Part shown: piece by piece, positions 50,771 to 59,787 of the stretch
Layout of the letters: every line of letters starts with the position of its first letter
Position numbering within the stretch: position 1 is the stretch's first letter
Assembly (NCBI RefSeq): GCF_040050925.1
Contig: NZ_CP157390.1
Coordinates: 2,728,001-2,792,000, forward strand
DNA length: 64,000 nt
Direction: 5' to 3'
Origin: Leifsonia sp. NPDC080035
Lineage (GTDB): Bacteria; Actinomycetota; Actinomycetes; Actinomycetales; Microbacteriaceae
The notes under the pieces: generated by a model
The model's input: the letters and a program-made list of their open reading frames with translations, nothing else
Told to the model about the DNA's origin: nothing
Databases searched by the model: none
Position numbers and translations under genes: made by a program

Positions 50771-51766
50771 ATGACCCGCATCGCCATCAACGGATTCGGC
50801 CGCATCGGACGCAACGTGCTCCGCGCCCTGCTCGAGCGCGACACCACCCTCGAGGTCGTCGCCGTGAACGACCTCACCGAGCCGGCCGCCCTGGCCAAGC
50901 TCCTCGCCTTCGACTCCACCGCCGGACGCCTCGGCCGGCCTGTCTCCGCCGAGGGCGACGAGCTCGTCGTCGACGGCCGCCGCATCAAGGTCCTGGCCGA
51001 GCGCGAGCCCGCGCAGCTGCCCTGGGCCGAGCTCGGCGTTGACATCGTTCTCGAGTCCACCGGCCGGTTCACCTCGGCGACCGCCGCCCGCGCTCACATC
51101 GAGGCCGGCGCGAAGAAGGTGCTCGTGAGCGCGCCCGCCGACGGCGCCGACGTCACCCTGGCCTACGGCGTCAACACCGACGCGTACGACCCCGCCGTGC
51201 ACACCATCGTCTCCAACGCGTCCTGCACCACCAATGCGCTCGCGCCGCTGGCCGCCGTGCTGGACGAGCTGGCCGGCATCGAGCACGGATTCATGACCAC
51301 CGTGCACGCCTACACGCAGGAGCAGAACCTGCAGGACGGCCCGCACCGCGACCCGCGCCGTGCGCGTGCCGCCGCGGTCAACATCGTTCCGACCACGACC
51401 GGCGCCGCGAAGGCGATCGGCCTGGTGCTGCCGAACCTCGACGGCAAGCTCTCCGGCGACTCCATCCGCGTGCCCGTCCCCGTCGGTTCGATCGTCGAGC
51501 TGAACACGACCGTCTCCCGTGAGGTGACCCGCGAGGACGTGCTGGCCGCGTACCGCGCCGCCGCCGAGGGGAAGCTCGCGGGCGTGCTCGAGTACTCCGA
51601 GGACGCGCTGGTGTCCTCCGACATCACCGGCAATCCGGCCAGCTCGATCTTCGACTCCGCGCTGACCCGCGTCGACGGCAAGCACGTCAAGGTCGTCGCC
51701 TGGTACGACAACGAGTGGGGCTTCTCCAACCGCGTCGTCGACACCCTCGCCCTCCTGGCCGAGTAA
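50771..51766 (+). CDS. gap: Type I glyceraldehyde-3-phosphate dehydrogenase
   Basis: A 331-residue GAPDH with NAD-binding INGFGRIGRNVLRAL, the catalytic SNASCTTNALAP (Cys152) and His in MTTVHAYTQEQ, and WYDNEWGFSNRVVD at the C-terminus. It is complete and normal. It is not in the usual gap-pgk-tpi operon: flanked by a regulator and an exporter, it may be a second copy. Start ATG 50771 follows GAAAGGA at somewhat long spacing. A family-B palindrome terminates it. Confidence 0.92.
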   Translation: MTRIAINGFGRIGRNVLRALLERDTTLEVVAVNDLTEPAALAKLLAFDSTAGRLGRPVSAEGDELVVDGRRIKVLAEREPAQLPWAELGVDIVLESTGRFTSATAARAHIEAGAKKVLVSAPADGADVTLAYGVNTDAYDPAVHTIVSNASCTTNALAPLAAVLDELAGIEHGFMTTVHAYTQEQNLQDGPHRDPRRARAAAVNIVPTTTGAAKAIGLVLPNLDGKLSGDSIRVPVPVGSIVELNTTVSREVTREDVLAAYRAAAEGKLAGVLEYSEDALVSSDITGNPASSIFDSALTRVDGKHVKVVAWYDNEWGFSNRVVDTLALLAE

Positions 51767-51777
51767 CCGCCGACCCG

Positions 51778-51840
51778 CGAGTACGAAGAAGGTCGCCCGA
51801 AAACCGCCGAGTACGCAGAGAATCTGCGTACTCGGCGGTT
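51778..51840. repeat. Dispersed palindromic repeat, family B (copy 1)
   Basis: AACCGCCGAGTACGCAGA (51802-51819), a GAA loop and its exact complement (51823-51840): an 18-bp perfect stem. Upstream a partial copy CGAGTACGAAGA plus TCGCCCGAAAA precedes it. It separates the convergent gap and MFS genes and has a close relative at 60777-60840. Confidence 0.88.
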
Positions 51841-51841
51841 G

Positions 51842-53056
51842 CTATGTGGAGGGACCGAGGGCGCGGGCGCGGAGGTAGGCGAGGGCGGCGACGAGGGCGG
51901 CCGCGGCCGAGGCGGCCGCGATCGTGACGGCCATGGCGTGGGCGGAGGCGCCGCCGAGCGCAGCGAGCGGACCGACCAGCGGGCCGACGGTGAACGTCAC
52001 CGTGCCGAGCAGCGCGGCCGCCGTCCCGGCCCGGGCGGCGTGCGCGCCGAGCGCGAGCGTCGTGCCGTTCGGGCCGCCGACGCCCGCCGAGAACAGGAAC
52101 AGCGGCAGCGTCGCCAGGATGCCGGGCAAGCCCCAGCCGAGCAGCACGGAGTCCGGCAGCAGCGCCGCCGCGAAGCAGGTCGCGAGCTGACCGGCGAGAT
52201 ACATCCGCGCGGGTCCGAGCCTGCGCACCAGCACCCGGCTGAGCTGCGCGCCCAGCAGGTTCGCCAGTGCGTTGACCGCGAAGAACAGGCTGAACGCCTG
52301 CGGGCTCAGGCCGAACTGGTCCTGCAGCACGAAGCTGGACATGGACAGGTAGGCGAAGAACGCGGCGCCTCCCGCCGCTGCCGCCAGCAGCACGAGCACG
52401 AAGAGCGGGTCGCGCGCGAGCGAGCGCAGGTGGACGCCGATGGTGCGCATCCCGCCGCGGTGCCGATCCGGCAGCGGCAGCGTCTCACGCAGCCCGGTGA
52501 AGGCGAGCACGAACAGCGCCGCGCCGATCCCGGTGAGCATTGCGAATATCCCGCGCCAGTCGAGCACCAGTGCGAGCGCCCCGCCGGCCACCGGCGCGAC
52601 GATCGGCGCGGACGCGCTCACCAGCGCGAGCAGGCTGAGCATCCGGGACAGGTCGGCGCCACTGTACATGTCGCGGGCGACGGCCATGGTGATGACGAGT
52701 CCTGCGGACCCGGCGAGCCCCTGCAGCAGCCGGGCGACGAGGAGAACCTGGATGGTCGGCGCCAGCACGCAAGCGAGCGAGAACAGGGTGAACAGCGAGA
52801 CGCCGACCAGCAGCGGCCGTCGGCGCCCGAAGCGGTCAGAGAGCGGACCGGCCACGAGCTGCCCGACGCCGAGGCCGACCATGCAGACCGACATCGTCGC
52901 CTGCGCCAGCGCGTCGCTCGTGCCCAGCGACGACGCCAGCTGGGGCAGCTGCGGAAGGTAGAGATCCATCGACAGCGGGCCGAACGCCTCCAGCAGCCCG
53001 AGCACCAGGATGCTGCGCCGCACGCTCATCAGCGGCGTCGCCGCGGCGACGCTCAC
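51842..53056 (-). CDS. Bcr/CflA-type MFS exporter
   Basis: A 404-residue, 12-TM major facilitator. SMDLYLPQLPQLASSLG in TM1 and GPLSDRFGRRRPLLVG (motif A) are typical of the Bcr/CflA drug-resistance subfamily, with APIVAPVAGGAL the motif C antiporter region. It is the last gene of a five-gene minus-strand catabolic operon and its GTG overlaps the esterase stop (GTGA). Export of an ester hydrolysis product or antibiotic-like compound is possible; the direction is inferred from the subfamily. Confidence 0.85.
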   Translation of the reverse strand: MSVAAATPLMSVRRSILVLGLLEAFGPLSMDLYLPQLPQLASSLGTSDALAQATMSVCMVGLGVGQLVAGPLSDRFGRRRPLLVGVSLFTLFSLACVLAPTIQVLLVARLLQGLAGSAGLVITMAVARDMYSGADLSRMLSLLALVSASAPIVAPVAGGALALVLDWRGIFAMLTGIGAALFVLAFTGLRETLPLPDRHRGGMRTIGVHLRSLARDPLFVLVLLAAAAGGAAFFAYLSMSSFVLQDQFGLSPQAFSLFFAVNALANLLGAQLSRVLVRRLGPARMYLAGQLATCFAAALLPDSVLLGWGLPGILATLPLFLFSAGVGGPNGTTLALGAHAARAGTAAALLGTVTFTVGPLVGPLAALGGASAHAMAVTIAAASAAAALVAALAYLRARALGPST

Positions 53057-54069
53057 GGCAGCCGGAGCACGCGCCGCACCCAGCTGTCGCGCGCGTCGAG
53101 CGCCGCCCGGGAGACGATCGCGTCCGGCGAGAAGCCGGAGAAGCCGTGGTACGCGCCGCTCCACACGTGCAGCTCCGCCTCGCCTCCCGTCGCCCAGATC
53201 CGCGTCGCGTAGTCGACGGATTCGTCGCGGAACACCTCGGCGGAGCCCACCTCGATGTAGGCGGGAGGCAGCCCCGAAAGGTCGGCGGCGCGAGCCGGCG
53301 CGGCGTACGGCGAGACCGCGTCGCTGCCGCGCACGCTTCCCAGGATGGCGTCCCAGGCGGTGTCGTTGTTGTTGCGATCCCATGCGCCGAAACCGTCGTA
53401 CTGACGACTGGAGACGGTCTCGTTGCGGTCGTCGAGCATCGGGGTGTTGAGCAGCTGCCCGGCGAGGCGGGGACCGCCGCGGTCCCGTGCCATCAGCGCG
53501 ACCGAGGCCGAGAGGCCGCCGCCCGCGCTCGCCCCGGAGACCAGGATGCGCGCGGGGTCGACGCCGAGCTCTGCCACGTGCTCGGCGAACCACACCAGCG
53601 CTGCGTAGCAGTCCTCGCCGGAGGCGGTGCCGGGGACGCCGTCGGCCACCGCCTCGGGGAACAGCCGGTACTCGACCGCCACACCGACCATCCCGTAGCG
53701 CACCGCGAATTCGATCAGTTCGCCGGTGCCGAAGAACCGGGTGCCGAGCACCTGTCCGCCGCCGTGGATGCTGAGGACGCCCGGAGCACCGGCGTCGGCG
53801 TCGCCGCCCGGTCGCGCCCCGGTCGGCCGGATGATCGTCACGGCCACGTCCGGAGCGCCGGCCGGGCCGGGGATCACCCGATCCTCCCAGCTGACGGGGA
53901 GCCCGGCGACCTGGTCCCGGATCGGCGGGATGATCGTCGCGAAGTGCGCCCGGTTCTCCAGGATGGTGTGCTCGCGCAGCGGGATGCGCTCGACGAGGTC
54001 GAGGAACGCCGCGAGCCCTGGCTCCAGCTCGCGGTCGTACGGCACCGGCCGCGGGGTCGTGTCGGTCAC
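53053..54069 (-). CDS. HSL-type alpha/beta hydrolase (esterase), copy 2
   Basis: A 338-residue esterase of the hormone-sensitive-lipase family. The oxyanion motif SIHGGGQ, the nucleophile elbow GASAGGG, and the C-terminal HGFSG His are in place, with the acid in the GSAEVFRDESVDYA stretch. It is about half identical by eye to the next gene (shared EDRVIPGPAGAPD, LSGLP-AYIEVG, HVWSGA/GFHGF), so the two are tandem paralogues. GTG 54069 overlaps the upstream stop. Confidence 0.87.
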   Translation of the reverse strand: MTDTTPRPVPYDRELEPGLAAFLDLVERIPLREHTILENRAHFATIIPPIRDQVAGLPVSWEDRVIPGPAGAPDVAVTIIRPTGARPGGDADAGAPGVLSIHGGGQVLGTRFFGTGELIEFAVRYGMVGVAVEYRLFPEAVADGVPGTASGEDCYAALVWFAEHVAELGVDPARILVSGASAGGGLSASVALMARDRGGPRLAGQLLNTPMLDDRNETVSSRQYDGFGAWDRNNNDTAWDAILGSVRGSDAVSPYAAPARAADLSGLPPAYIEVGSAEVFRDESVDYATRIWATGGEAELHVWSGAYHGFSGFSPDAIVSRAALDARDSWVRRVLRLP

Positions 54070-55046
54070 GGGTTCAACCGGAGGACGCGGCGCAACCACG
54101 AGAACCGTGCCGCCAGGGCGGCGCGCGTCACCTCGCTCGCCGGTGCGTACATGTCGAAGCCGTGGAAGCCGCCCGACCAGACGTGCAGCTCGGCCTCGCC
54201 GCCGACCGCCCAGATCCGGGAGGCGAACTCGATGTCCTCGTCACGGAACGGCTCCGCGGCACCGACCTCGATGTAGGCGTGCGGCAGCCCGGACAGGTCG
54301 GTCGCGCGTGACGGCGCCGCGTACGCGGGCGCGTCCGAGCTGAATGCGAGCTCCTCGCCGAGCACGCACTCCCACGCGAGCAGGTTCGCCTCCCTGGTCC
54401 ACGTCCCGAGTCCCGCGTACTGGTGGCTGGAGACGGTCGAGTTGGTGTTGTCGATCATCGGGCACAGCAGCAGCTGACCGGCGATGGCGGGGCCGCCGCG
54501 GTCACGGGCGAGCAGCGCGACGGCCGCGGAGAAGCCACCGCCCGCGCTGCCGCCCATCACCACGATGCGCTCAGGGTCGGCTCCGATCGACGTCGCGTTC
54601 TCCGCCAGCCAGACCAGGCCCGCGTAGCAGTCCTCGACGCCGGCGGGGTAGGGGTTCTCCGGCGCGAGCCGGTACTCGACGTTCACGGCGATCACTCCGA
54701 GCTCGGCGACCAGCTCGACGAGCCGCGCGGTCTCCCAACTGCGGTGGCCGACGATCATGCCGCCGCCGTGGATGTTGTAGAGCACCGGAAGCGCAGGCGC
54801 GTCCAGGCTGTGGCCGCGCGGGGTGAGGATGGTCACCTCCAGGTCGGGCGCGCCGGCCGGGCCGGGGATGACGCGGTCCTCGGCGTCGATCGCGAGGTCA
54901 CCGATGACTTCGGCGGCGCTCGGGAAGAACGTGGCGGCGCCCTCGCGGCTCTGCGGCAGGGTCTCCCGGCTGAGCGGCGGCTGCGGGTCGGCGGCCATCG
55001 CCTCCAGCACAGGCGCGATCTCGGGGTCGAACGGGACGGGGATCAT
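54066..55046 (-). CDS. HSL-type alpha/beta hydrolase (esterase), copy 1
   Basis: A 326-residue esterase with NIHGGGM, the nucleophile GGSAGGG, EVGAAEPFRDEDIEFA and the terminal GFHGFDMY histidine. ATG 55046 follows AGAAGGAG by 5 nt. A tandem duplicate of the next gene; substitutions around the oxyanion strand (NIHGGGMIVGHR here, SIHGGGQVLGTR there) suggest they differ in acyl or alcohol preference. The substrate is unknown but ester cleavage is secure. Confidence 0.88.
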   Translation of the reverse strand: MIPVPFDPEIAPVLEAMAADPQPPLSRETLPQSREGAATFFPSAAEVIGDLAIDAEDRVIPGPAGAPDLEVTILTPRGHSLDAPALPVLYNIHGGGMIVGHRSWETARLVELVAELGVIAVNVEYRLAPENPYPAGVEDCYAGLVWLAENATSIGADPERIVVMGGSAGGGFSAAVALLARDRGGPAIAGQLLLCPMIDNTNSTVSSHQYAGLGTWTREANLLAWECVLGEELAFSSDAPAYAAPSRATDLSGLPHAYIEVGAAEPFRDEDIEFASRIWAVGGEAELHVWSGGFHGFDMYAPASEVTRAALAARFSWLRRVLRLNP

Positions 55047-55074
55047 GGTCGCTCCTTCTGACGGTGGGATGACG

Positions 55075-56037
55075 TCACGGGCCGGCGGGGTCGACGACGT
55101 CCTTGTCGGCCCAGAACGGTGCGACGCGGTCGCGGATGGTCTCGGCTCCGATGCGGTCGACCAGCGCGACCGCATCGAGGTTGCTGCGCACCTGCTCCAG
55201 GCGGCTCGCGCCGAACAGGGTGGTCGCGGTCGCGGGGTGGGTGAGGCTGAACGCGACCGCGAGTTGTGCGGGGGTCGTCCCGAACTCCTCGGCGACGGCG
55301 GCGAACGCGGGCACGTCGGCGACGATCCGCTCCCGGATCGAGCCGGGGTCGCGGCCGACCTCGCGGCCGGGCTGGACGTTCCCGGCGAGGATGCCGCCCT
55401 CCATCACGTCGGAGGCCTGCATGACGAGGCCGCGCTCCCAGAGCCGGGCGAACGGGGCGCCGTCCGGGATGGAGCGCCGGGCGACGCTGTACTTGAGCTG
55501 CGCCACCTGCGGTCCGGGCACGCCCTCGGCCTCTGCGATGTCGAGCAGTGCCTCGATGTTCGCCGCCGACCAGTTGTTGACGCCCCAGGTGCGGATGAGC
55601 CCGGCCTCGGCGAGACCCGCCAGGTCGAGGACGAGGTCACGCAGGTCGAGGTCGTCCCGACGCAGGTCGCCGAGGATGACGAGGTCCGCGTACTCGGAGC
55701 CGACGCGGAAGAGCGCGTGCTCCAGCTGCGGACGGAAGCCGCCGTCGCCGTAGCCCTCGAGCCACAGTTTCTCCGAGAGCAGGTAGTCGGAACGGTCGAT
55801 GCCGGCGGCGCGGACGATCGCGGAGAACAGCACGTCGGTGAAGACCGGCGGCTGCATGCCGCGGAAGCCGTAGACGCCGACGTCGAACAGGGTGATGCCG
55901 TGCTCGACCGCGTACGCGACCATCTCGACGGCGTCGGCGAAGTCCATCCGGTCGTAGGTGTGCCAGGAGCCGAGCGCCAGGACGCTGGTCTGGATGCCGG
56001 AGGAGCCGAGCGGGCGGGCGGGGATGCGGGTGGTCAT
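55075..56037 (-). CDS. Aldo/keto reductase-like protein lacking the catalytic His (paralogue 1)
   Basis: A 320-residue TIM-barrel protein of the aldo/keto reductase fold. LALGSWHTYDRM, FDVGVYGFRG, SEKLW (Lys), WGVNNWSAANIEA and QLKYSVARRS are AKR landmarks. The usual catalytic His, expected in DLYLIHWPD-like context, is Gly here (ADLVILGDLRR), and the Asp-Tyr spacing is four instead of five. The paralogue at 59788 has the same changes, so the loss is not random decay. It lies between the zinc dehydrogenase and the esterases in one operon. Confidence 0.82.
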   Translation of the reverse strand: MTTRIPARPLGSSGIQTSVLALGSWHTYDRMDFADAVEMVAYAVEHGITLFDVGVYGFRGMQPPVFTDVLFSAIVRAAGIDRSDYLLSEKLWLEGYGDGGFRPQLEHALFRVGSEYADLVILGDLRRDDLDLRDLVLDLAGLAEAGLIRTWGVNNWSAANIEALLDIAEAEGVPGPQVAQLKYSVARRSIPDGAPFARLWERGLVMQASDVMEGGILAGNVQPGREVGRDPGSIRERIVADVPAFAAVAEEFGTTPAQLAVAFSLTHPATATTLFGASRLEQVRSNLDAVALVDRIGAETIRDRVAPFWADKDVVDPAGP

Positions 56038-56066
56038 GTCGTTCCTTCCTGCGCGGACGCGCAGCC

Positions 56067-57188
56067 TCAGCCGATGCGCGGGTCGATGACGGCCTTGATC
56101 TCACCGAGGGAGGCCATGGTCACGACCTTCTCCGAGGCTTCGGCGAGGCCGACGGGTGGGCTGAACAGCTCGTCCCACGGCATCCGTCCGGCGAAGTCGC
56201 GGAAGAACTCGATCGCGCGGTAGTAGTCGGAGATGTCGCCGTTGAGCGAGCCGACCACCGTCAGCTCCTTGCCCATGATCGTGCTGAGCGCCACGGTGTC
56301 CCCGGCCGGCCCCGTCGAGCCGACGATGACGACGGTGCCGCGCTGGGCCGCCATGGCGAGTGCCTCGGGGCCGACGCTCGGCGCTCCGGCGAAGTCGAGC
56401 ACGAGGTCGGCTCCGTGCCCCTCGGTGAGGTCGAGCACGCGCCGCACGGTCTGCTCGGAACCGCCGGCGATGTCCACGACCGCGTCTGCGCCGAAGCGCT
56501 GCGCCATCGCGAGCCGGTCGGCGGGGGCGCCGACGGTGATCACGGCGCCCGCGCCGGAGAGGTGGGCGACCGCGGTGGCGAAGATGCCCAGGGCACCGGA
56601 GCCCTGCACGACCACCCGCGATCCGGGGCGGACGCCGCCGGCGCGCTGGAAGGCGCGGAGCACGGTCTTGGCCGCGCATCCGGCCATCGACGCCCAGCTG
56701 TCCTTGACCTCGGCGGGCAGCAGCAGCTTCGCGGCTCCCGGCGTCACGTACGCATAGTCGGCGAGCCCGGCCGTGGCGTAGGGAGGCACGTCCGAGCGCT
56801 GCAGGAAGCCGTAGCCGCGCTTCGAGCAGTGCACGGGCTCGCGCAGCACGGTGCAGCCGTAGCACTCGCCGCAGGTGGACTCCGACCAGCCGATGCGGTC
56901 GCCGGGGGAGAGCGGGCGGCCCAGCGCGTCCGCGGTGCCGTCGCCCACGGCGACCACCTCGCCCACCATCTCGTGGCCGAGGACCATCGGCAGCATCCCG
57001 GGGAACGTCATCTTCCCCGACCAGATCTCGATGTCGGTGCCGCACAGCGTGGTGCAGGCGATGCGGACCAGCGCCGCGCCCGGCTCGATCTCGGTGGGGA
57101 GCGGGAGCTCCTGCAGTTCCAGGGGCCGTCCGTGCTCGGTGAGCACGGCGGCGCGCGTGGAGACGGGGATGGTGCTGGGAATCGTCAT
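56067..57188 (-). CDS. Zinc-dependent medium-chain dehydrogenase
   Basis: A 373-residue MDR protein. CTTLCGTDIEIW and GHEMVGEVVAVG carry the catalytic-zinc Cys and His; CGECYGCTVLREPVHC has the four structural-zinc cysteines; VQGSGALGIFATAVA is the NAD(P) loop. It is the first gene of the five-gene minus-strand operon. ATG 57188 follows TGGAG. The shared operator at 57243-57262 lies between it and the divergent amidohydrolase. Substrate not predictable. Confidence 0.87.
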   Translation of the reverse strand: MTIPSTIPVSTRAAVLTEHGRPLELQELPLPTEIEPGAALVRIACTTLCGTDIEIWSGKMTFPGMLPMVLGHEMVGEVVAVGDGTADALGRPLSPGDRIGWSESTCGECYGCTVLREPVHCSKRGYGFLQRSDVPPYATAGLADYAYVTPGAAKLLLPAEVKDSWASMAGCAAKTVLRAFQRAGGVRPGSRVVVQGSGALGIFATAVAHLSGAGAVITVGAPADRLAMAQRFGADAVVDIAGGSEQTVRRVLDLTEGHGADLVLDFAGAPSVGPEALAMAAQRGTVVIVGSTGPAGDTVALSTIMGKELTVVGSLNGDISDYYRAIEFFRDFAGRMPWDELFSPPVGLAEASEKVVTMASLGEIKAVIDPRIG

Positions 57189-57242
57189 CGAGACTCCAGA
57201 TCGTCGGGGCGGCTCGCGGGGTGCGAAAGCGTCGCCGTGGGT

Positions 57243-57262
57243 TATTCTACATACGTTGACCA
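57243..57262. promoter_or_regulatory. Shared operator, site 1
   Basis: TATTCTA-CATACG-TTGACCA: 6 of 7 left-arm and 4 of 7 right-arm matches to the perfect site at 61676. TAGAAT on the minus strand within it could be the -10 of the zinc dehydrogenase operon. It lies in the divergent promoter of the dehydrogenase (minus) and amidohydrolase (plus). Confidence 0.5.
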
Positions 57263-57297
57263 AAATAGCGAGGTCGACCGGAGAACAGGAGGACCCC

Positions 57298-58761
57298 GTG
57301 CAGACAGCACCCGATCCCAGCGCCGACCTCGTCCTGCGCGGCGGCGTCGTCCACACCCTCGACGGGGACGACACCACCGCCCAGGCGATCGCGGTGCGGC
57401 ACGGCCGCATCCTCAAGGTCGGCAGCGATGCGCAGGTGGAGGCCACGATCGGCCGGCGCACGCGCGTCGTCGACCTCGATGGCCGCGCCGTGATCCCCGG
57501 CGTCAACGACTCGCACCTGCACGCGACCTGGCTCGGGGCGATGTGGCCCCGCACCGTCTTCGGCGGCGGCGGCGACGACGCAGCTGCGGGCGAGCAGGCG
57601 CCGCAGCCTCTCGCCGACGGCGACGGCGACGGCGACGGCGCTGCGGCCCACGGCGACCCGCACGACACCTCCCACTCGGCGCCGCTGCTGACCTCGCACG
57701 CGGAGCGCCGGGCGGCGATCCTGCGCGCGGGCGAGCTCATCGCCTCCCTCGGCATCACGAGCTACACCGAGCCGGGCCTGGGGCCGGGCGAGAACACGGG
57801 AGCGACGGGATGCTTCGGCCAGGACGTCTTCGACGCCTATGTGGAGCTGGAGGCCGAGCGGGCGCTCACCGCGCGCGTGAACGTGCTCGCACTGTTCGGC
57901 GTGCTCGACGGGCCGAGCGCGCTGCGCGACGTGGTGGACGGGGTCCGCGACCTGCGCAGGGAGACCGACCGGCCCACCTGGCTGCGCGTGGCGGGCATCA
58001 AGATCTTCGCGGACGGCATCCCGCCGATGCACCAGGCCTGGACCAGGCACCGCTACCCGGACGGCGCTCACGGCGGGCTGCTCATCGACGGGCTCGACCT
58101 CGACGAACAGACGGCGGCACTCGCCGGCATGATCGGGGAGGCCAATCGGCTCGGCCTGCAGGTCGGTGTGCACGCCACGGGCGACCGCACGATCGACAGC
58201 GTCGTGGACGCGGTGGAGGCGGCGCTGGCCGAGAGCCGGATGGAGCTGCGGCACTACATCATCCACGGCGACCTGGTGACCCCGCAGGCCCTGCAGCGGA
58301 TGGCCGCGCTCGGGATGGGGTTGAACGTGCAGCCCGGCATCGCCGTGAAGACGGCTCCGTGGCTCGCCGGCGTGCTGGGCGAGGAGGTGGCGGCCGCTGC
58401 CTGGCCGCTCGCGGCCGCCCGCGCGGCCGGGGTGGACCTCTCGCTCAGTTCGGACGCGCCCATCCTCGCGCCGGACTGGCGTCAGGGAATCGCGGACGCG
58501 GACGCGTGGCTCGGCGCACCCGAGCCGGGCGGCGAGGCCGAGCGGATGCGCGGCCTGCTGCGGGCTTACACGACGGTGCCGGCGAAGCAGGACGGCGCGG
58601 AGCCGTGGAAGGGCTCGCTCGAGCCGCGGAAGGCGGCCGACCTCTGCGTGCTGGAGGCGGACCCCCTGACGCTCGCGCCGGTGGAGCTGCCGGGCGTCGG
58701 GGTGGACCTGACCGTGGTGGACGGGGATGTGGTGTTCGAGCGGGTGGGCGTCGCGGTCTGA
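57298..58761 (+). CDS. YtcJ-like metal-dependent amidohydrolase
   Basis: A 487-residue amidohydrolase. PGVNDSHLHATW supplies the HxH metal pair, IKIFADGIPP the usual carboxylated Lys region, VGVHATGDRTID and HYIIHGD the later metal His residues, and LSLSSDAP the catalytic Asp. GTG 57298 follows AGGAGG at 5 nt. An insertion after strand 2 holds a DGDGDGDG repeat from a slippage-prone (GACGGC)n tract near 57618. The YtcJ branch acts on amides, carbamates or cyclic amides; its substrate here is unknown. Divergent from the dehydrogenase operon. Confidence 0.87.
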   Translation: MQTAPDPSADLVLRGGVVHTLDGDDTTAQAIAVRHGRILKVGSDAQVEATIGRRTRVVDLDGRAVIPGVNDSHLHATWLGAMWPRTVFGGGGDDAAAGEQAPQPLADGDGDGDGAAAHGDPHDTSHSAPLLTSHAERRAAILRAGELIASLGITSYTEPGLGPGENTGATGCFGQDVFDAYVELEAERALTARVNVLALFGVLDGPSALRDVVDGVRDLRRETDRPTWLRVAGIKIFADGIPPMHQAWTRHRYPDGAHGGLLIDGLDLDEQTAALAGMIGEANRLGLQVGVHATGDRTIDSVVDAVEAALAESRMELRHYIIHGDLVTPQALQRMAALGMGLNVQPGIAVKTAPWLAGVLGEEVAAAAWPLAAARAAGVDLSLSSDAPILAPDWRQGIADADAWLGAPEPGGEAERMRGLLRAYTTVPAKQDGAEPWKGSLEPRKAADLCVLEADPLTLAPVELPGVGVDLTVVDGDVVFERVGVAV

Positions 58762-58765
58762 CTCG

Positions 58766-58866
58766 GACGTCGATAAGGGAGGACATCCGCGTGGATCGCG
58801 CGCCGATGTCCTCCCTTTCCCGTCTCCGGGGCGTCTCCGCCCCGAAGGTCCTCCCTCTCCGACGGT
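58766..58866. repeat. Dispersed palindromic repeat, family C (copy 2)
   Basis: AAGGGAGGACATC (58775-58787) pairs with GATGTCCTCCCTT (58805-58817), and a further GGTCCTCCCTCTCCGACGG lies at about 58848-58866. The same GGGAGGA/TCCTCCC and GTCGG/CCGAC elements make up copy 1 at 19174. It separates the convergent amidohydrolase and SDR genes. Confidence 0.68.
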
Positions 58867-58899
58867 CGCGCCGGCGCGCCGGAGCGGGAGGAGTCCCGA

Positions 58900-59691
58900 T
58901 CAGGCGAGCAGCTGGCCGCCGTCGACGGCCAGGCTCACGCCGGTGATGTGGTGGGCGCCCGCGAGGAACACCACAGCGGGGGCCACATCGTCCACCTCGG
59001 CGAGCCGCCCGAGCGGGATGCGCGACGCCCACGCCTCGCGCGCCGGCGAGCCCTCCGGCATCCCCGCGCGCAGCATCGGCGTCAGCACCGGGCCGGGCGC
59101 GACGGCGTTCACGCGGATGCCCGCGCCGGCCAGCTCGATCGCGGCCCAGCGGGTGAGGGAGTCGACGGCGGCCTTGCTCGACTCGTAGGCGCCCATGCCC
59201 GGGGTGGGCTGGCGGCCGCCGATGGACGAGATGTTCACGATGGAGCCGTGCACGCCGTCCGCGGTCATCCGGCGCGCGACGGCCTGCGTCACGGTGAAGG
59301 TGCCGAGGATGTTCACCCGCACGATCCGCTCGTAGTCCTCCGGGCGCAGTTCCGTCAGCATCCCGTGCACCGAGAGGATGCCCGCGTTGTTGACGAGCAC
59401 GTCGATCCGCCCGTGGTCCGCCACAATCTGTTCGACCGCGGCCGCGACCGCGACAGGGTCGGTGATGTCGACGGCCACGGCCGATGCGCCGAGGGCGGAG
59501 GCGGTGCCCGCCGCCGCGTCGGCATCGACGTCCGCCACGATCACGCGGTCGCCGACCGCGAGGAAGGCCTCGGCGATCGCGCGGCCGATGCCGCCCGCGC
59601 CGCCGGTGACCAGGACGACGCGGTCGCCCGGTGCGCGGCCGGTGGCCGTCGCAGTCGCTGTCGTGGGCGGGGTGCTGGTGCTGTCGGTCAC
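58900..59691 (-). CDS. Classical SDR oxidoreductase
   Basis: A 263-residue short-chain dehydrogenase: VLVTGGAGGIGRAIAEAFL, the NNAG motif DVLVNNAGILS, Ser in VNISSIGG, and the catalytic YESSK. The Asp in VIVADVDAD after strand 2 suggests NAD rather than NADP. A Thr/Ala-rich N-terminal extension of about 20 residues precedes the fold. GTG 59691 faces the second aldo/keto reductase-like gene across the shared operator. Confidence 0.9.
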   Translation of the reverse strand: MTDSTSTPPTTATATATGRAPGDRVVLVTGGAGGIGRAIAEAFLAVGDRVIVADVDADAAAGTASALGASAVAVDITDPVAVAAAVEQIVADHGRIDVLVNNAGILSVHGMLTELRPEDYERIVRVNILGTFTVTQAVARRMTADGVHGSIVNISSIGGRQPTPGMGAYESSKAAVDSLTRWAAIELAGAGIRVNAVAPGPVLTPMLRAGMPEGSPAREAWASRIPLGRLAEVDDVAPAVVFLAGAHHITGVSLAVDGGQLLA

Positions 59692-59739
59692 GGTGGACCC
59701 TCTCTGCTCGAACGCGCCGCACCGTCGCGACGCCGGTTA

Positions 59740-59759
59740 TATTATACAAGCGTAGAAAA
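59740..59759. promoter_or_regulatory. Shared operator, site 2
   Basis: TATTATA-CAAGCG-TAGAAAA: right arm identical to, and left arm 5 of 7 like, the perfect site at 61676. The complement of 59741-59746 is TATAAT, a perfect -10 for the SDR gene. It lies between the SDR (minus) and aldo/keto reductase-like (plus) genes. Confidence 0.6.
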
Positions 59760-59787
59760 AACGCATCCACCGTTGCAAGGAGGCACC

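Noticed and set aside
57618..57641. GACGGC hexanucleotide run in the amidohydrolase as a frameshifting contingency repeat
   Set aside because: The unit is 6 bp, so copy-number changes stay in frame and only lengthen a surface loop.
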